Assembly: GCA_025526935.1 (NCBI GenBank)
Contig: JAHLKD010000123.1
Location: 2,501 to 66,500, forward strand
DNA from: Cladochytrium replicatum
Lineage: Eukaryota > Chytridiomycota > Chytridiomycetes > Cladochytriales > Cladochytriaceae
Reading direction: 5' to 3'
DNA: 64,000 nt
Under the pieces are notes generated by a model. That model was not told where the DNA came from. It saw nothing but the letters and a program-made list of their open reading frames with translations, and made no database searches. Both the position numbers and the translations under genes were made by a program. Positions 1 through 11,065 of this stretch are shown piece by piece (position 1 is the first letter of the stretch; each line of letters starts with the position of its first letter).

Positions 1-840
1 AAATATAGGGCTGCACAGCCGCTGACGCGTTTCTACCCCTTCCTGTCACCAAATGCTAGAGGAACACTAGAAATCGATGTCTCTACAAATCTGCTAGCAA
101 CATGGGCTAGAAAATGATAGAAAATGGGGCTCTGCCTGGATGCTATAAGGTGCATCACTATAGAACTCCTAGCAAGTCTCATAGAGAATGGACCACTTTG
201 TGCAATTTCCCAACCTTTGGGGCATCAATCCATCCCCCAGACATCCTCTTTCCATCCTTCTAGACGTAACTAGAGGTTTTCCTAGACCCAAGCTTTGCTA
301 TTTTCATCAGCATCCCCCCCTATCCGTCCATGTTCAAGCATCAGCACTTCAATGTCGCTGTTTTTCAGGCTAGAAGTTCACTAGCCCCAGCTTCAAGTGG
401 CTTGGTGATGACAGGTGACCCCAGCATTCACAGAGGTGATCCTAGAAATCCTCAATCCATCCATCAATCCACCTCCAATCCCTCTCTCTATCATCCTCTC
501 TATCAATTTGGAGCAAAGTCTAGCACCAAAAGATAGAGACTGGGCTATTGCAAAGGGTCTCCAGTGTTGCCCTTAGCACAAATGCTAGAAACTGCTAGGA
601 GATCGCTTTTTTTGTCCAAAATCGCTTTGTCCTGTGCACTCTCGCTGTCCAACGCATCTCCAAACGTTAAAAAACGCAAATATATGAAGAATGTAAATGT
701 TTCCAACGTTTCCCCAGAGAGGCAAGGGAGTTCACTTGTCCAACAACCCCAGTTTCTAGCAAAAAGTGACCACCAGTGGACTTGCAGCTTCCCAGCTCAA
801 GTTCTCCATTGTGCCTCTATAGATGGCCTCTAGGACAACA
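1..840. repeat. CTAG-rich non-coding stretch
   Basis: No convincing gene is visible. The tetranucleotide CTAG recurs about 17 times in some 840 bases (for example tgctagagg, cactagaaa, ggctagaaaa, gctagaagtt), several-fold above the 3-4 expected by chance, and then stops abruptly near 835. Many copies sit in a loose '(t/c)ctagaa/aca' context. It could be a fragment of an unrecognised repeat family or a site-rich element. The short open frames here have no coding character. Confidence 0.45.
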
Positions 841-1047
841 TGAGCACTAATTCATACGTGGAATTAAGTAATGCAATGCCCCAGAGGCCCGGGTAGCGCC
901 TGTGGAACGCGTAGCACTCGAATATGTGCAAAGCGCAGACGCTTTCTTGCCAGAACGCTGTCAAAACGTGATCCGGAGGTACCTAAACCTATCGTAACAA
1001 ATAGATATACAACAGGACTATTCCGTGTGTGATGGAGAGGTCCCCTA

Positions 1048-1480
1048 GTGCGGGTTTGGCAAAGTTGCTCTCAGAGGCTCGATTTGGTCATTTTCGCAAT
1101 GAGCCAAAAACACATGCTAAACGTCCTTGCATTGGTGTTTACTGTAGCGTATCGTATGGAGAGCAGTATTTTCTATGTTCTGAGTGACGCTGGAACTGAT
1201 CAGGATTGTTTTGGTGAAGTTGCCCTCAGGGGCTCGATTGGGCACATCTGCAGTACCCTGTGGAGAGCCTGAGGACACCGCTTCTGCAGTGTTTAACCTA
1301 GCGCAACGTTTACGGGGGACTACAAACTACCATCTGTTAGCGCCTGGGGCCTCTCTGAGGTGATGTGAGAGAGTTGCCCTCAGAGACCCGTTCAGGAAGC
1401 TCTGCTATTCACGCATTAGGGCCAGAAAACAGCATCTCTACAGTGTTTATCCACGCGTAAAGTACTTCGAAAGTGTAAAG
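1048..1480. repeat. Degenerate direct repeats (about 3 units of 160 bp)
   Basis: Three related segments begin near 1062, 1216 and 1374 with a gttgcyctcag-rg-yycg core. Each is followed some 50-80 bases later by a related 'agtgttta-c...gcg' block. Similarity is weak, so this is an old tandem array. No open frame of interest covers it. The rest of 1480-2780 holds nothing I recognise. Confidence 0.35.
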
Positions 1481-2783
1481 GTATTGTATTTAGAGTCCTG
1501 GACACTCCCAATGTCGGTTTGGTTGGGTTTCACTGGCTGGTCCACATTAGCCCAGATTTCTCACGCTACTCTTAGGCCCTACACACAGGCTTTGCGGTGC
1601 CCGCCCCATCGTGTTGTGTTATTTGTCAAATAATGTTGCTTCTCTGTCGTTCCTAAGGCGCCGTAACGCGTTTATGCTGAGATATAGGCAAGATTCCGTT
1701 TGCGGACGTTTCTAATTGGCCGCAAACGCCTCCAAAACGTTACGCGTAGGTGTAAACCCAATCGTACGATCATTATTACGCATGAATCTAATACGTGTAC
1801 CAGTCTGTGCCTTGTCGGAGGTGTTTTGACGACAGAATGAGCACACAACGCTCCTCAGCGTCGCATATTCCTCCACACAGAGGCTGCAAAACACCACAGC
1901 GGGATGTTTATCCTATTGCAACATATTATTTACACAGTAGAGCACGTACTGAGCATTTCTGAAGGTATGCGGGGCCATAATGAGGGAGATAGAGCGTGTA
2001 TTTGAAATCGATGTTTTGTACACAACCTCATCCAGGACCGTAATACCGCAGCAGGCGAGCGTGTAGCCAGCGAAACGTATAATATACGACCATATCTAAG
2101 ATTCCTACCTCTGCATCTCAAAGAGGCTTATCAACGACGTGTCATTGTTTTGAAATCTCTGTACAGGAGCTCATCGATAATGCGGTGGTGTAGAGACTAG
2201 ATGTTTGTTGAGCTTGATCTCCCATTCATGCGTCATGGGTAAACTGTCAAACAGACCATCGTTGAGGAACGCGGGGAGAAACTGTTTAGGAGTGACTGCG
2301 GTGTTGGAGAGCAACTTTTCGTACTCCATTGCTCCATTGCGATTTGTTTTGATGTTGGAGATGGCCGGATTCTTCAACTTGGTTTGTCCTGTATCCACAA
2401 GAAGCACGCCCTCAAACGGAGTGGATCATATCCCATGCTTGAATCAACTTGCTTTGCCAATGAAAACTGAGCGTCACCACGAGCATCGCCTGCCTGTGCT
2501 GGTAGGGGAGCTGTCATTCTGGACGGAATCACTTAACGTTTTTGGTGGATGTGTAGTTTGACATTTGTTGATGGGAAAGATTGTGCATTCCCTGAAAAAA
2601 ACAAAAAAGCGCCAGAACTGAACTGAAGCATAACTAATAGAAGGAAACAACAGTACATATATAATAGGAAAAACTAAAAGGGATCTTTGGTGAAACAAAT
2701 TCGAGCCCTTTCGAGCTGAAGAAATCTGTAACACATTGTCAATGCACTCCTGAACCCTGAATCTATCCTGATCAATCCTCACT

Positions 2784-4247
2784 TTACACTCCGAACCTGG
2801 CGAGCTTCTGCTTGCCGTAGATCTTGATCAGATCATCCCACTCAAACTTCTTCGTCTTCTCCTTCAGCATGCGCTTGATTGCTTCCTTGCTTGGTGCTTC
2901 GCCCTCACCGAGGTAAACGTAAACCGAGGCAAGGTAATCATAGTTATGCGTCATGAGAGCCCACCAGACCGATTCATAGGTCTGTCCCTTGAAGGTCACA
3001 GCGTTCGATTCGTGCATCTCCTTCTTGCGGCGAATGAAATCGCCAGGGAGCTCAGTCCAGTGGCCTGGAATACTTGACGATTAGCACACAAAAACTTACG
3101 CACACCAGTGTGAGTTTAACTACTCACGGCGAGGGTTAAGGTGGTGGCAAGCATGATATCCATCGTTGAAGCACCTCTCGTTGTACTCGCTAGCAACCAC
3201 CGTAATTGCGTTTTGAAGACCACCGCCAAGCGGGTCCGTGCGTTCTAAGAAAGAGTGCTGAACCCAGTTGCCCTGCATCATGCCGAAGCGAACCGCAGCG
3301 AACGGAGCCCAGAAGACAGTGATTGCAGATGCAAGACGGAAGGTCGCGAGCCAGCCAAAGAAGAAAAGGACACCGAGTTCGCCAAATGCGAGCATGCCGA
3401 CTTTACTATACTCTCGCTTCTTTAAGAAGTAGATCGGGAGCTCGACGATGATGAACAACAAGAACCTCAAGAAGTAGCTACAATTGTTAAAGGACAAATG
3501 AATTCCATATAGCACACCCAGAAATATCCTTATTCTTCGACATACTGGCAAAAGTGGAAAAAGTTGTCGCGCTGGTAGAACATGGTCGTGGACAGATCAC
3601 TCGGGGCGTTGTCCTCGATGTGGTGCATCTTCAAGTGGTGAAGAGCGTACGTGAACCAGGTGCTTCCCTATGTGGCAAAAGAAAGAGACGATGAATCGAT
3701 TAGCAAATGGCAATTTACGAAAGTGTTCAGCCATTGACAATCCAACTCCATTCTCAAGATACATATTGCAAAAACTGAATGAATCTCCACGCACGGACTC
3801 ACCATGATGGGGGCAAGGGCAGGGAGCCACACGTTGAGGACCTTGTTGTAAAATATGGGGCGGTGCACCTGGACGTGGAGTCCCAGCATATAACGCTGGA
3901 CCAAAACCGCGATACCAGCGACGTGGAGGATGATGTGGATGAACGAAGGGCGGTCCGTGGAGCACAGAACGATGGCCGATGGCAGAAGAGTCACTTTAGA
4001 GCAAAACACTAAAAGTGAGCAAAACTGGAAAAGTAAGACAGGAGTTGCTATACATACAGGTGATGGCGAGGTGGAGAGCCAGCACGGGAAAGTCCCTGGG
4101 ATCTTTGAGCAACGGGGCGAGGAAGGACAAGAACGAAGGGATGTGATCCACAGTTGTGTAGACAAGCGGCTTCTCTGGGTGCAGAACACCATCGAGGACG
4201 TCTGCATCGAGCACGACAGCGGGCGGATTCGATGATACAGCGACCAT
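2784..4247 (-). CDS. Fatty acid desaturase family protein
   Basis: An integral membrane di-iron desaturase, expected to introduce a double bond into a fatty acyl chain in the ER; the regiospecificity cannot be read. Five exons on the minus strand (4247-4058, 3993-3803, 3667-3546, 3477-3128, 3064-2784) join in phase to 377 residues, and every intron is GT-AG. The histidine motifs are visible: HVQVH (HxxxH) in exon 2, HLKMHH (HxxxHH) in exon 3, QHSF near the middle and HACHH (HxxHH) in exon 4. Several hydrophobic stretches surround them. The start is the ATG at 4247, giving MVAVSSNPP. It diverges from the argininosuccinate synthase locus, about 320 bp away. Nothing is missing. The family is secure, the substrate is not. 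Confidence 0.85.
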
Positions 4248-4568
4248 AGCACAAGTAGTAGAAAGAGGATCTGGATCGACACCAAGAAGAACAAATTCTC
4301 AAAGTGACACAGAAACACGAAGGAGAAAATTTTCGACAAGAAATGGAGCAAAATCGGGTGATAATTATGTGAAGAATATTGAGTATTTAACAGGGACTGT
4401 GGTTTGAACAAAGATGCTGTTCTCTCGTCTGCTAACACTCTCCTCTGCTCTATAGTAGTAGTAGTGTCAAAATAATTCATTTCAGATATGATCTTGTTTT
4501 CCAATGTCTCGTCTCAAGTCTCTGGCCTCTCAAGAAAAGTTTCTCTTTCTCGGTACGGACAAAAAAAT
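4248..4568. promoter_or_regulatory. Divergent intergenic region: desaturase / argininosuccinate synthase
   Basis: About 320 bp separate two divergent starts and must carry both promoters. It is T- and A-tract rich, and a run of A immediately precedes the rightward ATG. No specific factor site can be assigned. Confidence 0.4.
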
Positions 4569-6165
4569 ATGTCGCCATCTACCAAGGCAACGGTGCGGTT
4601 GCTTACTCAGGCGGTCTCGACACATCGTGCATCCTCGCCTACTTGATCGATCAGGTCGGTCTCGCTGATCTTATCGCTTTGTGAAAACCTGATCCTTTTC
4701 TGTGTACTGTCTCTTAGGGCTACGAGGTTATGGCGTACATGGCGAACATCGGCCAGGAAGAGGACTATGAGGCTGCCCGAAAGAAGGCTATTTCTGTCGG
4801 CGCTTCAGCCGTCTTCTTCGAGGATCTTCGCCGTGAGTTCCTCGTTGATCTCATACCCTGCCGTCAAGGCAAACTGCCTGTACGAAGGCGTCTACCTCCC
4901 TTGGTACATCTCTTGCTCGTCCCATCATTTCCAGGAAGCAGGTCTGCTAGTGCTGGTAGTGATTGCTGAATGGCGTTTTTGACGTGGGGTGTCATGTCTC
5001 AAATCGAGATTGCAAAGAGAGAAGGATGTGACTTTGTTGCCCACGGTTGCACTGGAAAGGGAAACGACAAATTTCGCTTCGAACTTGCTTACTACGCTCT
5101 TAACCCGGCCATCAAGGTTATCGCACCTTGGCGCGACGAAGGTGAGTGGAGGAACTAAGGGGGGAATATGAAGAAGTGGGAAAATAACGAATCGTTTCCG
5201 CCTGAATTCCCAGTGATCCTCCTCTGTTCCTTACTGATGATTTTCTCTTATGGCAGCCTTCTTTGAGCGCTTCCCCGCCGCCAAGCACTTCTCGACTACG
5301 CAGCATCCAAAAACATCCCGGTTACCCAGACAAAGGCCAAGCCATGGTCCACAGACGAAAACATGTACCATATCTCTTTCGAGGCCGGTATCCTCGAGGA
5401 TCCCGCCACAACCCCGCCGAAGGACATGTGGAAGCTGCTCACGGTCGACCCCGAGGACGCTCCCAACACACCCCCGAGCGAATCGTGAGTCTATGACTAT
5501 GATGAACATTACAACCACTATTTCTCATAATTATTTCGATAGTCCATTCACATTCGAGAAGGGTGTTCCCGTCAAGCTCGTGAACCACACGCACCCTTCG
5601 ACGCGCACGGACGCTCTCGACATTTTCTTGCAGCTGAACGCACTCGGCAGGGCACACGGTATCGGCGTATCGACATTGTTGAGAACCGATTTGTTGGGAT
5701 CAAGTCTTGCCGATGCTACTAGAGGCCAGGCGGGACGATCCTTCGAGAGGCACACGTTGATCTCGAGGGTCTTGTCTTGGACCGTGAGTTTCGCAGGCTG
5801 CGAGACGCGAGTCCGCAGAAGCTTGCTGAGCTGATCTACAACGGATTCTGGTACTCTCCCGAACGCGAGTTCATGATGGCCGGCGTTGGGCAGTCACAGG
5901 CGACCGTCAACGGAACCGTCAAGCGTGAGTGGAAAATTATAAGATGTATAATGCAGATCACTGATGGATTCGTTTGATTCCAGTGAAGCTGTACAAGGGC
6001 AGCGTGATCGTTGAGGGCCGGACATCTCGAGCATCGCTGTATGATGCCGACATTGCCAGCATGGATGTAGCTGGCGGGTTCAACTCCGCTGATTCCACCG
6101 GGTTTATCAAGATCAGCATCCGTCTCAAAGCTGCCGTGTCGCAGAAGAAGACTCTCGGACTGTGA
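4569..6165 (+). pseudogene. Argininosuccinate synthase, frame-disrupted
   Basis: The family ligates citrulline and aspartate with ATP in arginine synthesis (EC 6.3.4.5). Recognisable blocks run in order: AYSGGLDTSC (the ATP-binding P-loop), [75 protein letters not shown], and the C-terminal GFWYSPER and GVGQSQATVNGTVK. Six exons with short introns fit (about 4569-4654, 4718-4941, ~4999-5141, 5257-5484, 5543-5924, 5984-6165). The frame breaks at least five times: one base appears lost near 4588, 4850, 4900 and 5285, and again near 5664, mostly in G or C runs. A TAG falls in frame near 5719, and the exon 3 acceptor lacks AG. Either this copy is dead or the assembly dropped bases here; its neighbours read cleanly. 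Confidence 0.8.
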
Positions 6166-6328
6166 TTTGTGATTTTGTCATAGGAAACAACATACTCTTA
6201 CAATCTCTAGAGGCTTAGTGTTCTTATTGTGTGGCTTTGTGTTGTCTTTCTAGCAATCCAGTTTAGCCGTGTTTTGGGGTTGTTCGGCTGGATCCACGGC
6301 TGTTGGTCTGAAACCCCTAAACAGTCTA

Positions 6329-9300
6329 ATGTCGAGGTTGTCGTCGCGCTGGCAATGGCTGTCGGAGGCTTTCGCTGCAGTGTCGCGCTCGCTGCCGATG
6401 CAACGTGCTGCTACTCCTGCTCAACCGCAACATCTCCCCCCACCACGACAGATAACCGAGAAAGAGGAGCTGTTCGGCGGTTACTACTACCCCAACAATG
6501 GGACCACTTCTCAACCAGGACAGACATCTCTGCTTTCCCCAAATGATCCCGCAGTGACTCCGCTCACCATCGGTCCCAATGCGCAATCACCCAACGAACT
6601 ATCCGCACGCTCAGACGAGATCAATATTTCTCCCGTCGACGTCTTGAACTCAAACTCACTCCCTCCTGACCTGTCTTCCTCCCATTTCCCTCAAAACGTT
6701 CCTCCGCCGCCATCAGATCAATCCGGATGGGTACGCATCGACGCTCCCAACGATGCAAACGTTCCTGTTCCAACTGGTGCGCGTGTGGGTTTGGACGCTG
6801 TTGCGAAACGGGCGTGGGAAGCAGTGCGGGGTTGGGAAGACGGTGTGAGGTGGGCTTATACGTGGACACTGGCAAGGATCGTGCGAAATGGTGATTCGAA
6901 GGGAAGTTGGACGGGGTCCATAGGAAGCGCAACCCCCAAAAAGACGATTGCGGCTCCTAAAATCGACGACCCGAAGAAGCCTGATTTTGCAGATACTGTT
7001 ACATTGCCGCAAGATAAAAGCGGTCAGGATCCGATAGTCACCACGATTCCCCCACCAACATCACCCATCGTTCTTGCCAGCGAATCGGGATCACAACCGA
7101 GGTCAGTGGATGTAACCGAGAAACAGATGCCATCAGAAAGTGTTTCCACAAACCCCACTCCACCAACAGCGTCCGTACTATCCGCACCTTCGATTCAACC
7201 ACCTTCCGAACGTGCTGATCCGACAACGCTCACGGTACCTTCGCAGCAACAACCACAATCTCCTGTTCCAAAAACACATAGCACTCCCGTGGCACCAACA
7301 CTGCCAGCACAGCCAGCTCCCCAACCTGTTCCCCAACCTCCGTCCAAACCAGCTCCCCAACCAGCATCCCAACCAACTCCACCAAGTGCACCACCTCCCC
7401 AACCAGCAACCCAACCCCCTCCGCCAACTGCACCACCTCCCCAATCGGCACCTCCGGCGTCCCAGCCTCCAGCTCCCGGACCACCATCTGCTGCTCGCTC
7501 CGCTCCGCCCCCGCAGCCACTCCCAAGCACACCCGCCGCCGCTGCCGCCAAAACAAAAGTACCCACCCGTAGCCGTGTCCTCCCATCTTACTCAATCCCA
7601 AGACCGCCTCCACCATCTCCTCCAAAAGAAGCGCCTGCACCAACAACCTTTGAAATCGCAACCTCGTTGATTTCTTCCGCAACGAGACAGATCGTATCGG
7701 CCCTCGAACCAGCGTTTGGGAAAAGGGTCGACGAAGATGAAGATGGTGAAGGAGACATGGACGCTTACGAGAAGTGGGCGAGAAGCGTGAGATCCATCGC
7801 AGTAGTTGGGATTCACGGTTGGTTTCCTGGTAGATTGCTTCAAACTGGTGAGTATATGAAGCAAACTTAGTCTTCGTCGCGAAGCTAACGTCTAGTTCTT
7901 TCTTAAGTGGTCGGAGAACCCACGGGGACGTCGAAGCATTTTGCAATGAAGGGGGCGGAGGCAGTGCGCTTTTTTTACAAGCAGCGCCTGGGTATCGACA
8001 TTCCTCCAAACGCAATAACCATGATGCCGCTGGAGGGAGAAGGGAAAGTGGAGAATCGGGTTGAGGTCCTTTACTCGCAGCTGATTCACGGCGATCGTGT
8101 GACACCTCAATCTAGCGCTCCTTCAGCAACAAGTCCCCCACCTGCTGCGGGGACTGCTCCAGGGACTGCTCCGGGAACTGCTCCAGGCACAGCACAAGAA
8201 AAGGACGATGAACCTGAGGATGGGCCTAAAGTATCCAGCAGAATGCGACGTTCTTGGCGAAAAAAGCTCATGGATGCCGATTTGGTGTTTTTCGCCGTGC
8301 ATTCGCAGGGAACTCCTGTGGCCTCAATGCTGATGGCGCGCTTGATCCACGAAGGTTACCTCGACCTCTCCCGCCAACGCGTCGGGATCCTCGCAATGGC
8401 CGGCATTTCGCACGGCCCATTCCCGTACCTCAAAAGCAACCTATACGTGCGCTACGTCGAAGCCGAAGCAGCACGCGAGCTCTTTGAATTCAACACCTCC
8501 AATTCCCTGATCTCTCGGAGATACCACAATGCCCTCCGCCAGCTCCTCTCCTCCGGCGTTAGATTGACTGCGGTGGGGTCGTGGTACGACCAGGTCGTCC
8601 CACTCTACTCCGCAACCCTACACGGCGTCGACCATCCGCACGTCTACCGATGCATCTACATCGACGGCGCCGACTATGTCGCAGACTTCCTAACTGCGCT
8701 CATCGTCTTTGGCCTGAAGATCCGCAACGCAGGAATGAGCGACCAAGGCCTCCTCGTGCATCTCAGCGACGTTCTCGCCGGAAACCTGTACGGTTTCGGT
8801 ACGCAGGGCCACGCGACTGTTTACGGCGACACCAGGGTGTACACCACCGCCGTCGCATGGACGCTCGGCATTCCCATGTACAACGACGACCCTCCTTCGC
8901 GCTCACCGCAAACTGCTCCTGAGTATCTCCGCCCACCACCGTTCCCGCACTGGCCCAAGCGCCCAAAGACGCATCACCCGTACTACCACCACCCCCAGCA
9001 CCACGCGTTGTTGACCAACAACGAAACCGCTCCTGTCGTGATCAGAGGCTTCCACGCGCCGTCGAGGTTGAACCCGTACTGGCTACCATGGATCCTCGCA
9101 AAACTCCTTCATGATCCCGCCATCGTCGGAAAGCATCCGGTTGCACTCGGTGCACCGATACCACCGACTACTCCGGAAGGACAACCTAGCTCGTGGTCGC
9201 TAGCTTCATGGAGTGGAAAGAAGAAGACGAAAAAGAGCAAGAGGAAAGGAGCCAATAATGTCTTTGACAGAGATGAAGACCAAGACGGGAAGGGAGTTTT

Positions 9301-9409
9301 CGAGGAAGAGGTGATGGAAGCGCTGAAGCTGTTTAAGAAGTGGGAACCAGTCACAAAGGCAGGGAAGGAGCTGCAGTACCGGTTGGAGCCGGTCAAATCG
9401 AAACTTTGA
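6329..9409 (+). CDS. Large alpha/beta-hydrolase-like protein (fungal lipase-like family)
   Basis: Two exons (6329-7847 and 7908-9409) with a 60-nt GT-AG intron give 1006 residues. The first ATG of the frame is at 6329. Residues to about 480 are low complexity, with a Pro/Gln-rich tract (many PAPQP and PPSAPP units) likely to be disordered. The conserved part starts at VVGIHGWFPGRLLQ, just before the intron. It continues through a GEPTGTSKHF segment, then FFAVHSQGTPVAS, an SxG nucleophile-elbow-like motif, and later WYDQVVPLYSA and YIDGADYVADF. This resembles uncharacterised fungal serine-hydrolase-like proteins of the yeast YJR098C type as I remember them. The C-terminus is Lys-rich. Substrate and location are unknown. 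Confidence 0.7.
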
Positions 9410-9738
9410 GTTTTCTTTAGCGTTAGCAAATGCCTTTTGTACTTGCGTGTCGTTTCTATTCGTCCAGCACTTTTCTTGGGATCGGACATTGAAGGGATCG
9501 TTGGTGGTTTCGTTTGCGAAGAGTGGAGCTGCCCAAAATACCATTGAGATTCTCAGACGTAATCAAGGTCTCAACTTCACTGCATCCCTCGTAGCCATTC
9601 AGTGCAATTTATCAGCATAACTCGATCGAAATTCTTAGATGGAGCAATGTTTTTTTTCATATCGGCTTTGTTCTTGCATCAGAAATATCTATAAACTCTT
9701 TATAATGCGATGAGAGCTCGTTGGATGCTTTGTGAACC
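9410..9738. other. Intergenic, nothing recognised
   Basis: This is the presumed 3' region of the hydrolase gene. It is AT-rich around 9640-9700. I see no RNA gene, repeat or coding signal. Confidence 0.4.
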
Positions 9739-10071
9739 ATGGCATCGCTAATATACGGATCCTTCGTTATGAACCCCGTCGACTCGTCGATCCAGGGAAG
9801 CGTCTACATCTCACTCCCACGATTGCACATTAGCTTCTCCAACAAACGGGGAATTTTGGATCTGTGCCCCGAATACAAGTTCTTTGGTTCGTCCTCGTCG
9901 CTCGTCCTTGAAGGTTCCCAAAAGGTGGTGGTCAATGTTTGTCGACGTCATCCCTGCATTCAAGATCAAATTGAGTTGGATAAAGAGGAGGCCCGACGAA
10001 GCAAAGAGAGGTCAAGAAGGCCGATAAATAAATTGCTTACAGAGAGAAACTTTGATAAAAAGAGACATTAA
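9739..10071 (+). CDS. Small hypothetical protein (doubtful)
   Basis: An open frame of 110 codons from an ATG, beginning MASLIYGSFVMNP. It ends in a strongly charged Lys/Arg-rich tail. No domain is recognised. It sits immediately upstream of the RGS-like gene, 48 bp away, and could be an unannotated upstream exon or chance. No signal peptide is seen. Confidence 0.25.
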   Translation: MASLIYGSFVMNPVDSSIQGSVYISLPRLHISFSNKRGILDLCPEYKFFGSSSSLVLEGSQKVVVNVCRRHPCIQDQIELDKEEARRSKERSRRPINKLLTERNFDKKRH

Positions 10072-10118
10072 ATAATTCATCTCCGAACCATCTCAGTCAC
10101 TCACTCCATTTAAAGAAA

Positions 10119-10961
10119 ATGCAAAAAGTTTTAACGTGGAAAAGATACAGGCAGCTAAATGCAGTAACTTGCATAAAGATGATTGCTGCACTGACAACAC
10201 CAGTGCCAACAAGAACGTTATTGAAAATACTGGAAGAGAAGCATCCGCACAGATTTTTTTACGGGTGTACCAGTCACGGTTTGCATTTACTGGTGAAGGA
10301 TATCGTGGGTCCCTCCAAAGCAAACACGCACGATCACCGGCCGTTGCCAATGGCGGAGAAAGAAGCCATGCTGCCTCCCGATTATCCATTTCTTTCCTTG
10401 ATGATACTTGTCGGGAACTGCCAGGAGTTTGTGAAATTTATTGTGCACCAGATTCTGCTGGTATTCACTGGATCCAAGAGGAGGATTTTGCCGGAGACAA
10501 CGTCTGCAGCCGAGGTAGCCATGCGCGAGGATTCAGACTTTGAGAAGAAGCTGCTCAAAGATGCGACGTTTCTGGCCGATTTCAAAAACGCTCTCGCAAA
10601 GGATTTCTGCACCGAAAACATCAGCAACTTACTGTCCCTACTTTTGATGCCAGTGTTCTTTGAAGCGTATCACAAAGCAAAGTCGAATCCAGCCGGATTG
10701 GATAGCTTGTACCGGCAATGCATAAAGCATGGCGCCATATTTGAACTCAATATCCCTTCCGACTATCGGACGGAGATTGAAATGCATTGGACAGAGAAAA
10801 CGTTGTGTCTAACGACGTTTGAACCGTGTTACAAGGAAGTGCTGAAAATGATGTTTGATAACACACATACAGGCGAATGGAGCGTCGGGCTTAAGGAAAC
10901 GTTTAAGTATTCTGAAACGAAATGCGGTCATTGTTCCATCCCCTTGTTACTTGCATGTTAA
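10119..10961 (+). CDS. RGS-domain-like protein with hAT-transposase-like N-terminus
   Basis: A 280-residue single-exon frame from ATG 10119. Residues about 35-115 carry FYGCTSHGLHLLVKDIVG and LVGNCQEFVKFI. These are typical of the DUF659 region of hAT-superfamily transposases. From about residue 135 the protein instead looks like an RGS domain: DATFLADFKNALAKDFCTEN, then a hydrophobic helix, FEAYHKAKS, LYRQCIKHGA, LNIPSDYRTEIE and FEPCYKEVLKMMFDN. RGS domains speed GTP hydrolysis by G-alpha subunits. The central RGS helix (NLLSLLLMPVF) departs from the usual FWxA pattern. The frame may therefore be a gene whose 5' part is captured transposon sequence, or a transposon fragment read through into an RGS exon. 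Start and function are uncertain. Confidence 0.45.
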   Translation: MQKVLTWKRYRQLNAVTCIKMIAALTTPVPTRTLLKILEEKHPHRFFYGCTSHGLHLLVKDIVGPSKANTHDHRPLPMAEKEAMLPPDYPFLSLMILVGNCQEFVKFIVHQILLVFTGSKRRILPETTSAAEVAMREDSDFEKKLLKDATFLADFKNALAKDFCTENISNLLSLLLMPVFFEAYHKAKSNPAGLDSLYRQCIKHGAIFELNIPSDYRTEIEMHWTEKTLCLTTFEPCYKEVLKMMFDNTHTGEWSVGLKETFKYSETKCGHCSIPLLLAC

Positions 10962-11065
10962 GGTCGGAGCCGCGCAGAATTGGGAGCCAGGATATTCAGC
11001 CTAACGCTACAAGTGAAAGTAGAAATAATCACCGTCTGCGTCAGTATATGCTGAATTTCAGTTTA

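Noticed and set aside
2171-2561. Overlapping frames of 78 (-) and 118 (+) codons
   Set aside because: Mutually antisense, with no motif, intron or start context to favour either.
3668-4504. Minus-strand frame of 278 codons, hydrophobic
   Set aside because: Runs through introns of the desaturase. Only the exon 2 part is real coding sequence.
6269-6328. Upstream extension of the hydrolase frame
   Set aside because: It begins with GTG. The first ATG in frame is at 6329.
7230-8105. Minus-strand frame of 291 codons
   Set aside because: Shadow of the Pro/Gln-rich part of the hydrolase gene and its intron. No motif.
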